Below are positions 1 to 6,939 of a stretch of DNA of 64,000 bases, one piece after another. The stretch is from Kitasatospora acidiphila. GTDB lineage: Bacteria > Actinomycetota > Actinomycetes > Streptomycetales > Streptomycetaceae. The DNA lies in assembly GCF_006636205.1 (NCBI RefSeq), contig NZ_VIGB01000003.1, positions 7,132,501 to 7,196,500 of the forward strand, in the 5' to 3' direction. The notes beneath the pieces are model-generated. The model worked only from the letters and a program-made list of their open reading frames with translations. It was not told the DNA's origin and did not search any database. Within the stretch, counting starts at the first letter, position 1. The number at the start of each line of letters is the position of its first letter. Made by a program: the position numbers and the translations under genes.

Positions 1-358
1 GGAACAGCGCGGCCGGCTCGGTCCCGGCGTAGACCACGCCCGGCGCCTCCGGGCCGGCCGGCTGCAGCTGCCAGAGCCGCACCAGCGAGGCACCGGTGTG
101 CTCGGGGAACTTCACCGCCGGCCGTTCCGGCTCGTTCCAGCTGGCGCCCAGGTCGTCCGAGCGCCACACCGACGGGCCCCAGTGGTTGCTGTCGGCGCCG
201 ACCAGCACCCTGGTCCGGCCGCCGCGCCGGTCGATGCCGATCGCGTAGACCGCGTTCATCGGAAAGTGCGGGCCGGTGAACGCCCAATCGCGCCGGCCGT
301 AACTGCGGGCCAGGAACAGGCCCTTCTGGGTGCCCACCGCGAGCAGTACCTCGGTCAT
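1..358 (-). CDS. BNR/WD40-like repeat protein (sialidase-like beta-propeller), 3' part outside window
   Basis: The first 119 codons of a minus-strand gene that runs off the left edge. The protein begins MTEVLLAVGTQKGLFLARS and continues with HFPMNAVYAIGID, WRSDDLGASWNE and VVYAGTEPAALF. The SDDLGASW segment is a classic BNR (Asp-box, SxDxGxxW) signature, as found in sialidase-like and VPS10/YCF48-type beta-propellers. There is no signal peptide in the visible part, so a cytoplasmic propeller protein is likely. The family is common in actinobacteria and mostly uncharacterised; catalytic sialidase activity cannot be inferred. Its ATG is 49 bp from the divergent SseB-like gene, so the two promoters must share that gap. 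Confidence 0.75.
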   Translation of the reverse strand, partial: MTEVLLAVGTQKGLFLARSYGRRDWAFTGPHFPMNAVYAIGIDRRGGRTRVLVGADSNHWGPSVWRSDDLGASWNEPERPAVKFPEHTGASLVRLWQLQPAGPEAPGVVYAGTEPAALF

Positions 359-407
359 GGCCACCACTGTGCGCCGAGCGCCTGCGACCAGCGGCTAGGC
401 TCGCCGG

Positions 408-1151
408 GTGGACAGTGGGAACGAGCTCAAGAACATTCCGGACCCCGGCTTCGCGGGCGACGACGGCGGTGCCGACCCGGCGCTGACCGCCGCGCTCGCC
501 GCCTTCGCCGCCGATCCGGCCACCGAGCCGGCGCTGCTGCGCGTGCTGCGCGGGGCCCGGCTGATGGTGCCGATCGTGGCGCTGCTCGGCGAGGTCGAGG
601 TGGACGCGCACGGCCACAAGCACGAGAAGACCAGCGACATGGCGGTGCCGGTGATCCAGGCGCCGGACGGCCGCCGGGCGCTGCCCGCCTTCACCTCGCT
701 CGCCGCCATGTCCGCCTGGCGCGCGGACGCCCGCCCGGCGCCGGTGGCGGCGCCGCAGGCCGCCATGACCGCCTACTCGGAGCAGGCCGACACCCTGCTG
801 ATCGACCCGGCCGGCCCGGTGACCTACCTGCTCACCGGCGCCCGGCTGCGTGCGGTGGCCGAGAACCGCGACTGGCTGCCGCCGGCCGAGGACCCGGACG
901 TCCGCACCGCGCTGACCGCGCTGCTGGCCGCCGAGCCGCAGGTGCTGGGGGCCCAGCTGCACCCGGGCACCGAGACCGACGCGGTGCTGGCGCTGGCGCT
1001 GGCCGACGGGGCCCCGGTGGCCGAGGTGGCGCAGCGGCTGGCCGGCGCGCTGGCGGCCGACCCGGTGCTGCGGGTCCGGCTGGCCCGCGGCCTCGACCTC
1101 GCGCTGCTCCCCGCAGCGGCCGCGGGGAGCGGCTTCTACCAGCGCGCCTGA
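408..1151 (+). CDS. SseB-family protein
   Basis: A 247-residue protein with a GTG start. The N-terminal half matches the SseB N-terminal domain (LLRVLRGARLMVPIVALLGE, then a glycine-free strand region and LPAFTSLAAMSAW), and the C-terminal half has the second SseB-like segment (VLGAQLHPGTETDAVLALAL). Homologues sit next to infC in many Streptomyces genomes. The molecular role is unknown; SseB refers to a Salmonella sequence similarity and does not imply secretion here. It has no signal peptide or membrane segment. It is transcribed toward the convergent DUF1844 gene, 30 bp away. Confidence 0.8.
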   Translation: MDSGNELKNIPDPGFAGDDGGADPALTAALAAFAADPATEPALLRVLRGARLMVPIVALLGEVEVDAHGHKHEKTSDMAVPVIQAPDGRRALPAFTSLAAMSAWRADARPAPVAAPQAAMTAYSEQADTLLIDPAGPVTYLLTGARLRAVAENRDWLPPAEDPDVRTALTALLAAEPQVLGAQLHPGTETDAVLALALADGAPVAEVAQRLAGALAADPVLRVRLARGLDLALLPAAAAGSGFYQRA

Positions 1152-1181
1152 CCGAGTCCCCGGCGCGCTGGGAACCGGACC

Positions 1182-1526
1182 TCAGGAGTAGACCGGCCCG
1201 GTGAACTTCTCGCCCGGGCCGGCACCCGGGGCGTCCGGCACGACCGAGGCCTCCCGGAACGCCAGCTGCAGCGAGCGCAGCCCGTCCCGCAGCGGGGCGG
1301 CGTGGAAGTTGCTGATCTCGGGCGCACCGGCGGTGACCAGCCCGGCCAGCGCGGTGATCAGCTTGCGGGCCTCGTCGAGGTCCTTGTCCTTGTCGCCGCC
1401 CTCGGCAAGCCCGCACTTCACCGCCGCCGCACTCATCAGATGCACCGCGACGGTGGTGATCACCTCGACGGCCGGCACCTCCGCGATGTCGCGGGTCAGG
1501 TCGTCGAAATCGGGCTCGCTGCTCAC
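1182..1526 (-). CDS. DUF1844 domain protein
   Basis: A 114-residue acidic helical protein that begins MSSEPDFDDLTRDIAEVPAV and contains the conserved DUF1844 core (EVITTVAVHLMSAAAVKCGL, followed by LDEARKLITALAGLV). The C-terminal third (GAPEISNFHAAPLRDGLRSL) is also typical of the family. Function is unknown. The gene lies immediately upstream of, and divergent from, the infC leader, an arrangement conserved in streptomycetes. It shares the 428-bp intergenic region with infC. Confidence 0.85.
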   Translation of the reverse strand: MSSEPDFDDLTRDIAEVPAVEVITTVAVHLMSAAAVKCGLAEGGDKDKDLDEARKLITALAGLVTAGAPEISNFHAAPLRDGLRSLQLAFREASVVPDAPGAGPGEKFTGPVYS

Positions 1527-1575
1527 GCCAGGCTCATTCCATCAGGTTGTATCGGTACTCCTGGAGGGTACAAGG

Positions 1576-1608
1576 ACGCGATGGCGACAATCCGTCCCGC
1601 CATCGTGT
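1576..1608. repeat. Inverted repeat upstream of infC
   Basis: Perfect 8-bp arms CGATGGCG (1579-1586) and CGCCATCG (1598-1605) are separated by 11 nt. The stem extends to 11 pairs (1576-1608) if one G-U pair is allowed. No T-tract follows, so it looks more like an operator or an RNA structure than a terminator. Confidence 0.45.
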
Positions 1609-1804
1609 ACAGTTCTTAGCGACCGGCCTGGCGCTTCATCGTGCCCGGCCAGCAAGTGGAGGCTCCACTCCGGCAACTCGCAAGAGTAGCCCGACAGTCT
1701 CCCACCCGATCGGCCTCGCGGTCGACGGGTCCGGTCCGCGACCGCGGCCAGTGACGGCCGAGTGTCGCCAGTGATGTCCTTGGTCGGACATCCCGGTTGT
1801 GTGG

Positions 1805-1835
1805 AGCCCTGCTTGCTAGCGAGCGGGGCTTTTTT
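1805..1835 (+). terminator. Rho-independent terminator/attenuator in the infC leader
   Basis: The arms AGCCCTGCTTG (1805-1815) and CGAGCGGGGCT (1820-1830) pair over 11 bp with two G-U pairs around a CTAG loop. A run of six T (1830-1835) follows at once, which is unusual for this GC-rich genome. The hairpin lies about 120 nt upstream of the infC start and nothing ends just before it on the plus strand, so it most likely attenuates transcription into infC-rpmI-rplT. Confidence 0.7.
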
Positions 1836-1954
1836 CGTGCCGCGGTGCCATGCAGTACCGCAGCACGCATGAAGCCCCGCCCAATGGTCGAAGTCCACTA
1901 CGTGCGACCGCCCCCTGACGGCCGCATCGCAGAAGGTGCAACCGAGGAGGCCCC

Positions 1955-2682
1955 ATCAGCACCGAGCCCCGCATCAACGACCGGATTCGCGTCCCGAGGT
2001 GCGACTCGTCGGTCCCAGCGGCGAGCAGGTCGGCATCGTGCCGCTTGCCAAGGCGCTGGAGCTTGCGCAGGAGTACGACCTCGACCTGGTCGAGGTCGCG
2101 GCGACCGCCCGGCCGCCGGTGTGCAAGCTCATGGACTACGGCAAGTTCAAGTACGAGTCGGCCATGAAGGCCCGTGAGGCGCGCAAGAACCAGGCGCACA
2201 CGGTCATCAAGGAGATGAAGCTCCGGCCGAAGATCGACCCGCACGACTATGACACCAAGAAGGGTCACGTCGTCCGGTTCCTCAAGCAGGGCGACAAGGT
2301 CAAGATCACGATCATGTTCCGCGGTCGTGAGCAGTCCCGCCCCGAGCTGGGCTTCCGACTGCTGCAGCGGCTCGCCAACGACGTCCAGGACCTGGGCTTC
2401 GTGGAGAGCTCGGCCAAGCAGGACGGCCGTAACATGATCATGGTTCTCGGCCCGCACAAGAAGAAGACCGAGGCGATGGCCGAGGCCCGTGCGGCGCAGG
2501 ACGCCCGCAAGGCCGAGCGCCTGGGCCGGACCACCGGCCCGGCCGACACCGCCGAGGATGACGACGACGCCGCCGCTGCTGAGGCCACTGCCGCGGACGC
2601 GACCCAGGACCTGGCGGAGGACGGCGTCGACGACGACGCCGCCGACGCCGAGCAGGCCGCCGAGGTCGCCCAGGACGCCTGA
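1955..2682 (+). CDS. infC: Translation initiation factor IF-3 (AUC start; one apparent frameshift)
   Basis: IF-3 binds the 30S subunit and controls fidelity of start-codon selection. The body (RLVGPSGEQVGIVPLAKALE, then PPVCKLMDYGKFKYE, KLRPKIDPHDYDTKKGH, RGREQSRPELGFRLL and DGRNMIMVLGPHKKK) is unmistakable, followed by a long acidic Ala/Asp/Glu tail typical of streptomycetes. The natural start is ATC at 1955, preceded by GAGGAGG (1944-1950): ATC AGC ACC GAG CCC CGC ATC AAC GAC encodes the conserved (M/I)STEPRIND. One base is missing at 1993-1995 (GTCCCGAG where GTCCCCGAG, Val-Pro-Glu, is expected), so the N-terminal 13 codons are out of frame with the rest. In an essential gene this is almost certainly a sequence error. 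It is followed by rpmI and rplT. Confidence 0.93.
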
Positions 2683-2768
2683 GCCCCAGGGGCTCCGGCC
2701 GGTCTTGAGTGATCCGGCCACCGCGGTACCGGGGCTCCCGCCCCGGTGACCGGAGAACCCCCAGCGCT

Positions 2769-2800
2769 TGGGCCCGTGTGCGTTAAACCGCGCGGGCCCA
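2769..2800 (+). other. Hairpin between infC and rpmI
   Basis: TGGGCCCG (2769-2776) and CGGGCCCA (2793-2800) form a perfect 8-bp stem that can be extended inward with G-U pairs. It lies just upstream of the rpmI ribosome-binding site (GAGGAG, 2812-2817). A second GC hairpin lies shortly before, around 2730-2745. There is no T-tract, so an mRNA structure influencing rpmI translation or processing is more likely than a terminator. Confidence 0.45.
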
Positions 2801-2827
2801 GGCGGACCGACGAGGAGATACGGCGAC

Positions 2828-3022
2828 ATGCCGAAGCAGAAGACGCACAGTGGCGCGAGCAAGCGCTTCAAGATCACGGGCTCTGGCAAGGTGCTGCGCG
2901 AGCGCGCCGGCAAGCGCCACCTCCTGGAGCACAAGCCCTCCACGCTGACCCGCCGTCTGACCGGCACCGCCGAGATGGCTCCCGCGGACGCCAAGAAGAT
3001 CAAGAAGCTTCTCGGCAAGTGA
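2828..3022 (+). CDS. rpmI: 50S ribosomal protein L35
   Basis: A 64-residue, very basic protein starting MPKQKTHSGASKRFKITGSG and ending ADAKKIKKLLGK, matching L35 along its full length. The ATG at 2828 is chosen because GAGGAG lies 10 nt upstream and the MPKxKTHSG start is conserved; the longer upstream extension is not. L35 is a component of the large subunit and is co-transcribed with infC and rplT in nearly all bacteria. Confidence 0.97.
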   Translation: MPKQKTHSGASKRFKITGSGKVLRERAGKRHLLEHKPSTLTRRLTGTAEMAPADAKKIKKLLGK

Positions 3023-3083
3023 TCGCCCGCCGCGGCCTGACGGCTGCGGAGCCCGGCAGATCCTTCCCGACCGATACGAAGAC

Positions 3084-3109
3084 GGACCACGTGAAGTAGT
3101 CCGTGGTCC
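3084..3109 (+). other. Hairpin between rpmI and rplT
   Basis: GGACCACG (3084-3091) and CGTGGTCC (3102-3109) are perfect 8-bp arms around a 10-nt loop, positioned just before the rplT ribosome-binding site (AAGGAG, 3115-3120). L20 is known to autoregulate this operon at the mRNA level in other bacteria. Whether this hairpin takes part is inference. Confidence 0.45.
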
Positions 3110-3127
3110 AACCCAAGGAGTAATGAA

Positions 3128-3514
3128 GTGGCACGCGTCAAGCGGGCAGTGAACGCCCACAAGAAGCGCCGGGTCATCCTGGAGCGCGCCAGCGGCTACC
3201 GTGGCCAGCGCTCGCGCCTGTACCGCAAGGCCAAGGAGCAGGTCACCCACTCGCTCGTTTACAACTACAACGACCGCAAGAAGCGCAAGGGCGACTTCCG
3301 TCAGCTCTGGATCCAGCGCATCAACGCGGCCGCTCGTGCCAACGGCATGACCTACAACCGCTTCGTGCAGGGCCTGAAGGCCGCCAGCATCGAGATCGAC
3401 CGCAAGATGCTGGCCGAGCTGGCCGTCAACGACCCGAACGCGTTCGCCGCGCTCGTCGAGGCCGCCCAGAAGGCGCTGCCGACCGACGTGAACGCGCCGA
3501 AGGTCGCCGCCTGA
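3128..3514 (+). CDS. rplT: 50S ribosomal protein L20
   Basis: A 128-residue basic protein with a GTG start (ARVKRAVNAHKKRRVILERA, then GYRGQRSRLYRKAKEQV and LWIQRINAAARANGMTYNRF), matching L20 throughout. L20 is essential for early 50S assembly and can bind its own mRNA as a translational repressor in characterised species. AAGGAG precedes the start by 7 nt. It is the last gene of the infC-rpmI-rplT operon and is followed by a strong terminator. Confidence 0.97.
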   Translation: MARVKRAVNAHKKRRVILERASGYRGQRSRLYRKAKEQVTHSLVYNYNDRKKRKGDFRQLWIQRINAAARANGMTYNRFVQGLKAASIEIDRKMLAELAVNDPNAFAALVEAAQKALPTDVNAPKVAA

Positions 3515-3532
3515 TCGGCGTCGTAGCTCAGT

Positions 3533-3565
3533 AGACCCGCAGGCTCCCCGGGAGCCTGCGGGTCT
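3533..3565 (+). terminator. Terminator after rplT
   Basis: The arms 3533-3547 and 3551-3565 are a perfect 15-bp inverted repeat (AGACCCGCAGGCTCC and its complement) with a 3-nt loop, 18 nt after the rplT stop. The following bases are T-rich (TGCTTGTTG). This is a strong intrinsic terminator for the ribosomal operon. Confidence 0.85.
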
Positions 3566-3615
3566 GCTTGTTGACGGGTCCGCCCGTTCCAACCGGGTCC
3601 ACCAGAAAGCGAACC

Positions 3616-4491
3616 ATGGCCAGCACCGACACCCCCCTGCTCAGCTCGCTCCGCTCGCCGCGGGTGATCGCCGCCCGCAAGCTGGCCCGGCGGGCCAGCC
3701 GCGGCAAGGAGCGCCGCTTCCTCGCCGAGGGACCGCAGGCGGTGCGCGAGGCGGTGGCCTACGGGCTGCTCCCTGGCTCGGGTGACCACGCCGTGGTCGA
3801 GGTCTACGCCACCCCGGAGGCCGCCGAGCGGCACGCCGAGATCGTCCAGTCGGCCCTGAACGCCGGCCTGCCGGTGCTGACCGCCACCGACGAGGTGATC
3901 GCCGACATCTGCGACACCGTCACGCCGCAGGGCATCGTGGCGCTCTGCCGGTTCCTCGACACGCCGTTCGAGGAGGTGCTGCGCCGCCGGCCCAAGCTGG
4001 TCGCGGTGCTGGCCAACGTGCGCGACCCCGGGAACGCCGGCACCGTGCTGCGCACCGCGGACGCGGCCGGCGCGGACGCCGTGGTGCTCACCGACGCCTC
4101 GGTGGACCTCTACAACCCCAAGGCGGTGCGCGCCTCCGTGGGCAGCCTGTTCCACCTGCCGGTCGCCGTCGGGGTGCCGGTCGAGGAGGTGGTGGCCCGG
4201 CTGCGGGAGACCGGGGTGCGGGTGCTGGCCGCCGACGGCGCGGGGGAGCGCGACCTGGACCAGGAGCTGGACGAGGGCACCCTGGGCGCCCCGACCGCCT
4301 GGATCTTCGGCAACGAGGCCTGGGGGCTGCCGGAGCAGACCCGCGCACTGGCCGACGAGGTGGTGCGCGTCCCCATTCACGGGCACGCCGAGAGCCTGAA
4401 CCTCGCCACCGCCGCCGCCGTGTGCCTCTACGCCTCCGCTCGCGCCCAGCGTTCGCCCGCAGGGTGTCGCGAGTCGGCCACCGGGCGCTAG
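3616..4491 (+). CDS. TrmH/SpoU-family RNA 2'-O-methyltransferase
   Basis: A 291-residue SPOUT methyltransferase. The N-terminal substrate-binding domain has the family opening (LRSPRVIAARKLARRASRGK, then RRFLAEGPQAVREAV). The knot domain carries the three SpoU motifs: VLANVRDPGNAGTVLRTADA, AWIFGNEAWGLP, and VRVPIHGHAESLNLATAAAV. It transfers a methyl group from S-adenosylmethionine to a ribose 2'-OH, probably in 23S rRNA; the target nucleotide cannot be predicted. ATG 3616 is chosen because the MASTDTPLLSSLRSP beginning fits the family. The gene precedes the histidine kinase and pheST, an arrangement conserved in streptomycetes. Confidence 0.88.
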   Translation: MASTDTPLLSSLRSPRVIAARKLARRASRGKERRFLAEGPQAVREAVAYGLLPGSGDHAVVEVYATPEAAERHAEIVQSALNAGLPVLTATDEVIADICDTVTPQGIVALCRFLDTPFEEVLRRRPKLVAVLANVRDPGNAGTVLRTADAAGADAVVLTDASVDLYNPKAVRASVGSLFHLPVAVGVPVEEVVARLRETGVRVLAADGAGERDLDQELDEGTLGAPTAWIFGNEAWGLPEQTRALADEVVRVPIHGHAESLNLATAAAVCLYASARAQRSPAGCRESATGR

Positions 4492-4549
4492 GGTCGTCCC
4501 AGGCGGGGGCCTGGATGTGCGCGAGTCGTGTGGGATCGGGAGGACGCCC

Positions 4550-5701
4550 ATGAGCGGCGGCGAGGATCGGCCCATGGCCGCCGGGGAAGCGGTGTCCGGC
4601 CTCGGTCTTGAGGGCCTGCGGCCGGACGACCTGCCGGACGGCCTGGTGATCGCCGACCGGAACGGCCTGGTGGTCTGCTTCAACGCCGCCGCGGCCCGGC
4701 TCACCGGGATCAGCCCGCAGGCCGCCCTCGGCCGCCCGCTGGACGAGGCCCTGCCGCTGGAGGACCTGGACGGCCGCCGCTGGTGGCAACTGACCGATCC
4801 GTACGGCGGGTTGGCGATCCGCAGCCGGCAGCCGGAGCGCAATCTGCTGCTGCCCGGCTCCAACCGCGAGGTGCTGGTCTGCGCCCAGTACGTCCGCGAG
4901 CGCGCCAAGGGGCCGGTGTGCCGGCTGGTGGTGGCACTGCGCGGCACCGAGGCCCGGCAGCGCACCGAGCGGGCCCACGCCGAGCTGATCGCCACCGTGG
5001 CGCACGAGCTGCGCTCCCCGCTGACCAGCGTCAAGGGCTTCACGGCCACCCTCCTCAACAAGTGGGAGCGGTTCACCGACGGCCAGAAGCGGGTGATGCT
5101 GGAGACCGTGAACGCGGACGCCGACCGGGTCACCCGCTTGATCGCCGAGCTGCTGGACATCTCCCGGATCGACGCCGGGCGGCTGGAGATCCGCAAGCAG
5201 GTGGTCGACCTGGCCGTGGCGGTGCGCCGGCAGGTGGCGGGCAAGGTGGCCGCCGGGACCCCGGCCGAGCGGTTCGACATCCGGCTCGCCGAGGGCCTGC
5301 CGCAGCAGTGGGCCGACCCGGACAAGGTCGACCAGGTGCTGGCCAACCTGCTGGAAAACGCGGTGCGGCACGGTGAGGGAACTGTCACCATCGAGGTGGC
5401 GCCGGCCAAGGAGATCGTGGAGCCGGCCAGTTGGGAGCACCCGGGCACGGCGCCGCGGGTCGTGGAGGGAACGGCGGTCACCGTGAGCGACGAGGGCAGC
5501 GGCATTCCGGAGGAGTCGATGCCGCGCGTCTTCACCCGCTTCTGGCGCGGTTCCAAGCGCGGCGGGACGGGCCTCGGCCTCTACATCGTCAAGGGCATCG
5601 TCGAGGCGCACGGCGGCACCATCCGGATCGACCGGGGGCCCGGCGGCGGCGCACGGTTCCGATTTATCCTGCCCGCCGGGGTGCCCGAGTTCATGGTCTG
5701 A
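4550..5701 (+). CDS. Orphan PAS-domain sensor histidine kinase
   Basis: A 383-residue kinase with no transmembrane segment, so probably cytoplasmic. A PAS domain covers about residues 25-125 (GLVIADRNGLVVCFNAAAAR). The H-box is AHELRSPLTSVKG with phospho-acceptor His152. The ATPase domain has the N-box LLENAVRHGE (about 267-276), G1 DEGSGIP (about 313) and G2 GGTGLGL (about 338). ATG 4550 is preceded by GGGAGG with 6-nt spacing, better than the upstream GTG. No response regulator is adjacent, so its partner is encoded elsewhere. Its conserved position next to pheST is known in streptomycetes but unexplained. Confidence 0.88.
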   Translation: MSGGEDRPMAAGEAVSGLGLEGLRPDDLPDGLVIADRNGLVVCFNAAAARLTGISPQAALGRPLDEALPLEDLDGRRWWQLTDPYGGLAIRSRQPERNLLLPGSNREVLVCAQYVRERAKGPVCRLVVALRGTEARQRTERAHAELIATVAHELRSPLTSVKGFTATLLNKWERFTDGQKRVMLETVNADADRVTRLIAELLDISRIDAGRLEIRKQVVDLAVAVRRQVAGKVAAGTPAERFDIRLAEGLPQQWADPDKVDQVLANLLENAVRHGEGTVTIEVAPAKEIVEPASWEHPGTAPRVVEGTAVTVSDEGSGIPEESMPRVFTRFWRGSKRGGTGLGLYIVKGIVEAHGGTIRIDRGPGGGARFRFILPAGVPEFMV

Positions 5702-5761
5702 CAGGACCTGCTGCACGGGCCCGGCGGGCCGTCCCCAACCAGGGCAACCACCGGGCGCGAC

Positions 5762-5767
5762 TACACT
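5762..5767 (+). promoter_or_regulatory. Possible -10 element of pheST
   Basis: TACACT at 5762-5767 fits the streptomycete -10 consensus TANNNT and lies about 50 nt upstream of the pheS start in the 117-bp gap after the kinase gene. No convincing -35 was found. No T-box structure is recognisable. Confidence 0.25.
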
Positions 5768-5818
5768 CGACCTGGTGTAACGCCACCAAGACGAGCAGGA
5801 GCACGGGAAAACATCGAG

Positions 5819-6939
5819 ATGTCGGCACCCAACAAGTCCTACGACCCGGTGGAGGTCGAGGCATTGAAGCCCGAAGAGGTCGAGCGCGCCCGTGACGAGG
5901 CGGTCGCCGCCTTCGCCGCCGCCGGCAGCCTGGAGGAGCTGAAGCAGGCCAAGGTCGCGCACACCGGCGACCGTTCCCCGCTCGCGCTCGCCAACCGCGA
6001 GATCGGCGCGCTGCCGCCGCAGGCCAAGGCCGCCGCCGGCAAGCTGATCGGCCAGGCCCGCGGTGCGGTCAACAAGGCCCTGGCGCAGCGTCAGGCCGAG
6101 CTGGAGGCCGAGCGCGACGCCCGGGTGCTGGTCGAGGAGGCGGTGGACGTCACGCTGCCGTACGACCGGGTGCCGCGCGGTGCCCGCCACCCGCTGACCA
6201 CGCTGGCCGAGCGGATCGAGGACACCTTCGTCGCGATGGGCTACTCGATCGCCGAGGGCCCCGAGGTCGAGGCCGAGTGGCTGAACTTCGACGCGCTCAA
6301 CCTGGGCCCGGACCACCCGGCCCGCTCCATGCAGGACACCTTCTTCGTGGCCGCCGCCGACGGCTCGGCCGACTCCGGCATGGTGCTGCGCACCCAGACC
6401 TCGCCGGTGCAGATCCGCACCATGCTGGCCAAGGAACCGCCGCTGTACGCGGTCTGCCCGGGCCGGGTCTACCGCACCGACGAGCTGGACGCCACCCACA
6501 CCCGGTGTTCCGCCAGGTCGAGGGCATCGCGGTGGACGAGGGCATCACCTTCGCCGACCTCAAGGGCACCATCGAGCTGCTGGTCTCCAAGCTGATCGGC
6601 GACGAGCTGCCGCTGCGCTGGCGTCCCTCGTACTTCCCGTTCACCGAGCCGAGCGCCGAGGTCGACCTGCTCTGCTTCGTGTGCCGCGGTGAGAGCGTGG
6701 GCAACCCGGACCGCCCGTGCCGCACCTGCTCCTCCGAGGGCTGGATCGAGCTCGGCGGCTGCGGCGTGGTCAACCCGCGGGTGCTGGTGGCCTCCGGGGT
6801 GGATCCGGAGCGCTTCAGCGGGTTCGCGTTCGGCCTGGGCCTGGAGCGGATCCTGATGAACCGTCACAACGTCGCCGACATGCGCGACATGGTCGAGGGT
6901 GACGTCCGTTTCACTCTCCCGTTCGGGGTGGAGATCTGA
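5819..6939 (+). CDS. pheS: Phenylalanyl-tRNA synthetase alpha subunit (one apparent frameshift)
   Basis: PheS is the catalytic subunit of the alpha2-beta2 enzyme that charges tRNA-Phe. The coiled-coil N-terminus (MSAPNKSYDPVEVEALKPEE onward) is followed by the class II core: motif 2 region VYRTDELDATHTPVFRQVEG (after correction), the FTEPSAEVDLLCFVC segment, and motif 3 GFAFGLGLERILMNRHN. One C is missing in the C-run at 6501-6503 (ACCCGGTG where ACCCCGGTG is expected), which shifts the frame; both halves are intact and join seamlessly when it is restored. A single-copy essential gene should not be broken, so this is read as a sequence error. The stop overlaps the pheT start (TGATG). Confidence 0.95.

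Larger units (their letters stand above)
1527..1954. promoter_or_regulatory. Intergenic region between DUF1844 gene and infC, including the infC leader
   Basis: A 428-bp gene-free stretch that must hold the divergent promoters of the DUF1844 gene and of the infC-rpmI-rplT operon. Two structured elements are visible and listed separately: an inverted repeat at 1576-1608 and a terminator-like hairpin at 1805-1835. No unambiguous -35/-10 pair could be assigned. The long leader with a hairpin before infC is consistent with transcriptional attenuation. Confidence 0.6.

Noticed and set aside
98..1204. Long open frames on the wrong strand or frame over GC-rich genes (for example opposite SseB, pheT, metG and the amine oxidase).
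   Set aside because: They are Arg/Pro/Gly/Ala-rich shadows without domain matches, caused by the rarity of stop codons at this GC content.
1936..1990. An alternative infC start at ATG 1936 giving the N-terminus MQPRRPHQHRAPHQRP.
   Set aside because: It arises only from the one-base deletion; the conserved STEPRIND reading lies in the other frame from ATC 1955.
3517..3533. Sequence GGCGTCGTAGCTCAGTA after rplT resembles the 5' end of a tRNA.
   Set aside because: No anticodon or T-arm follows; the next bases form the rplT terminator hairpin, so it is a chance match.
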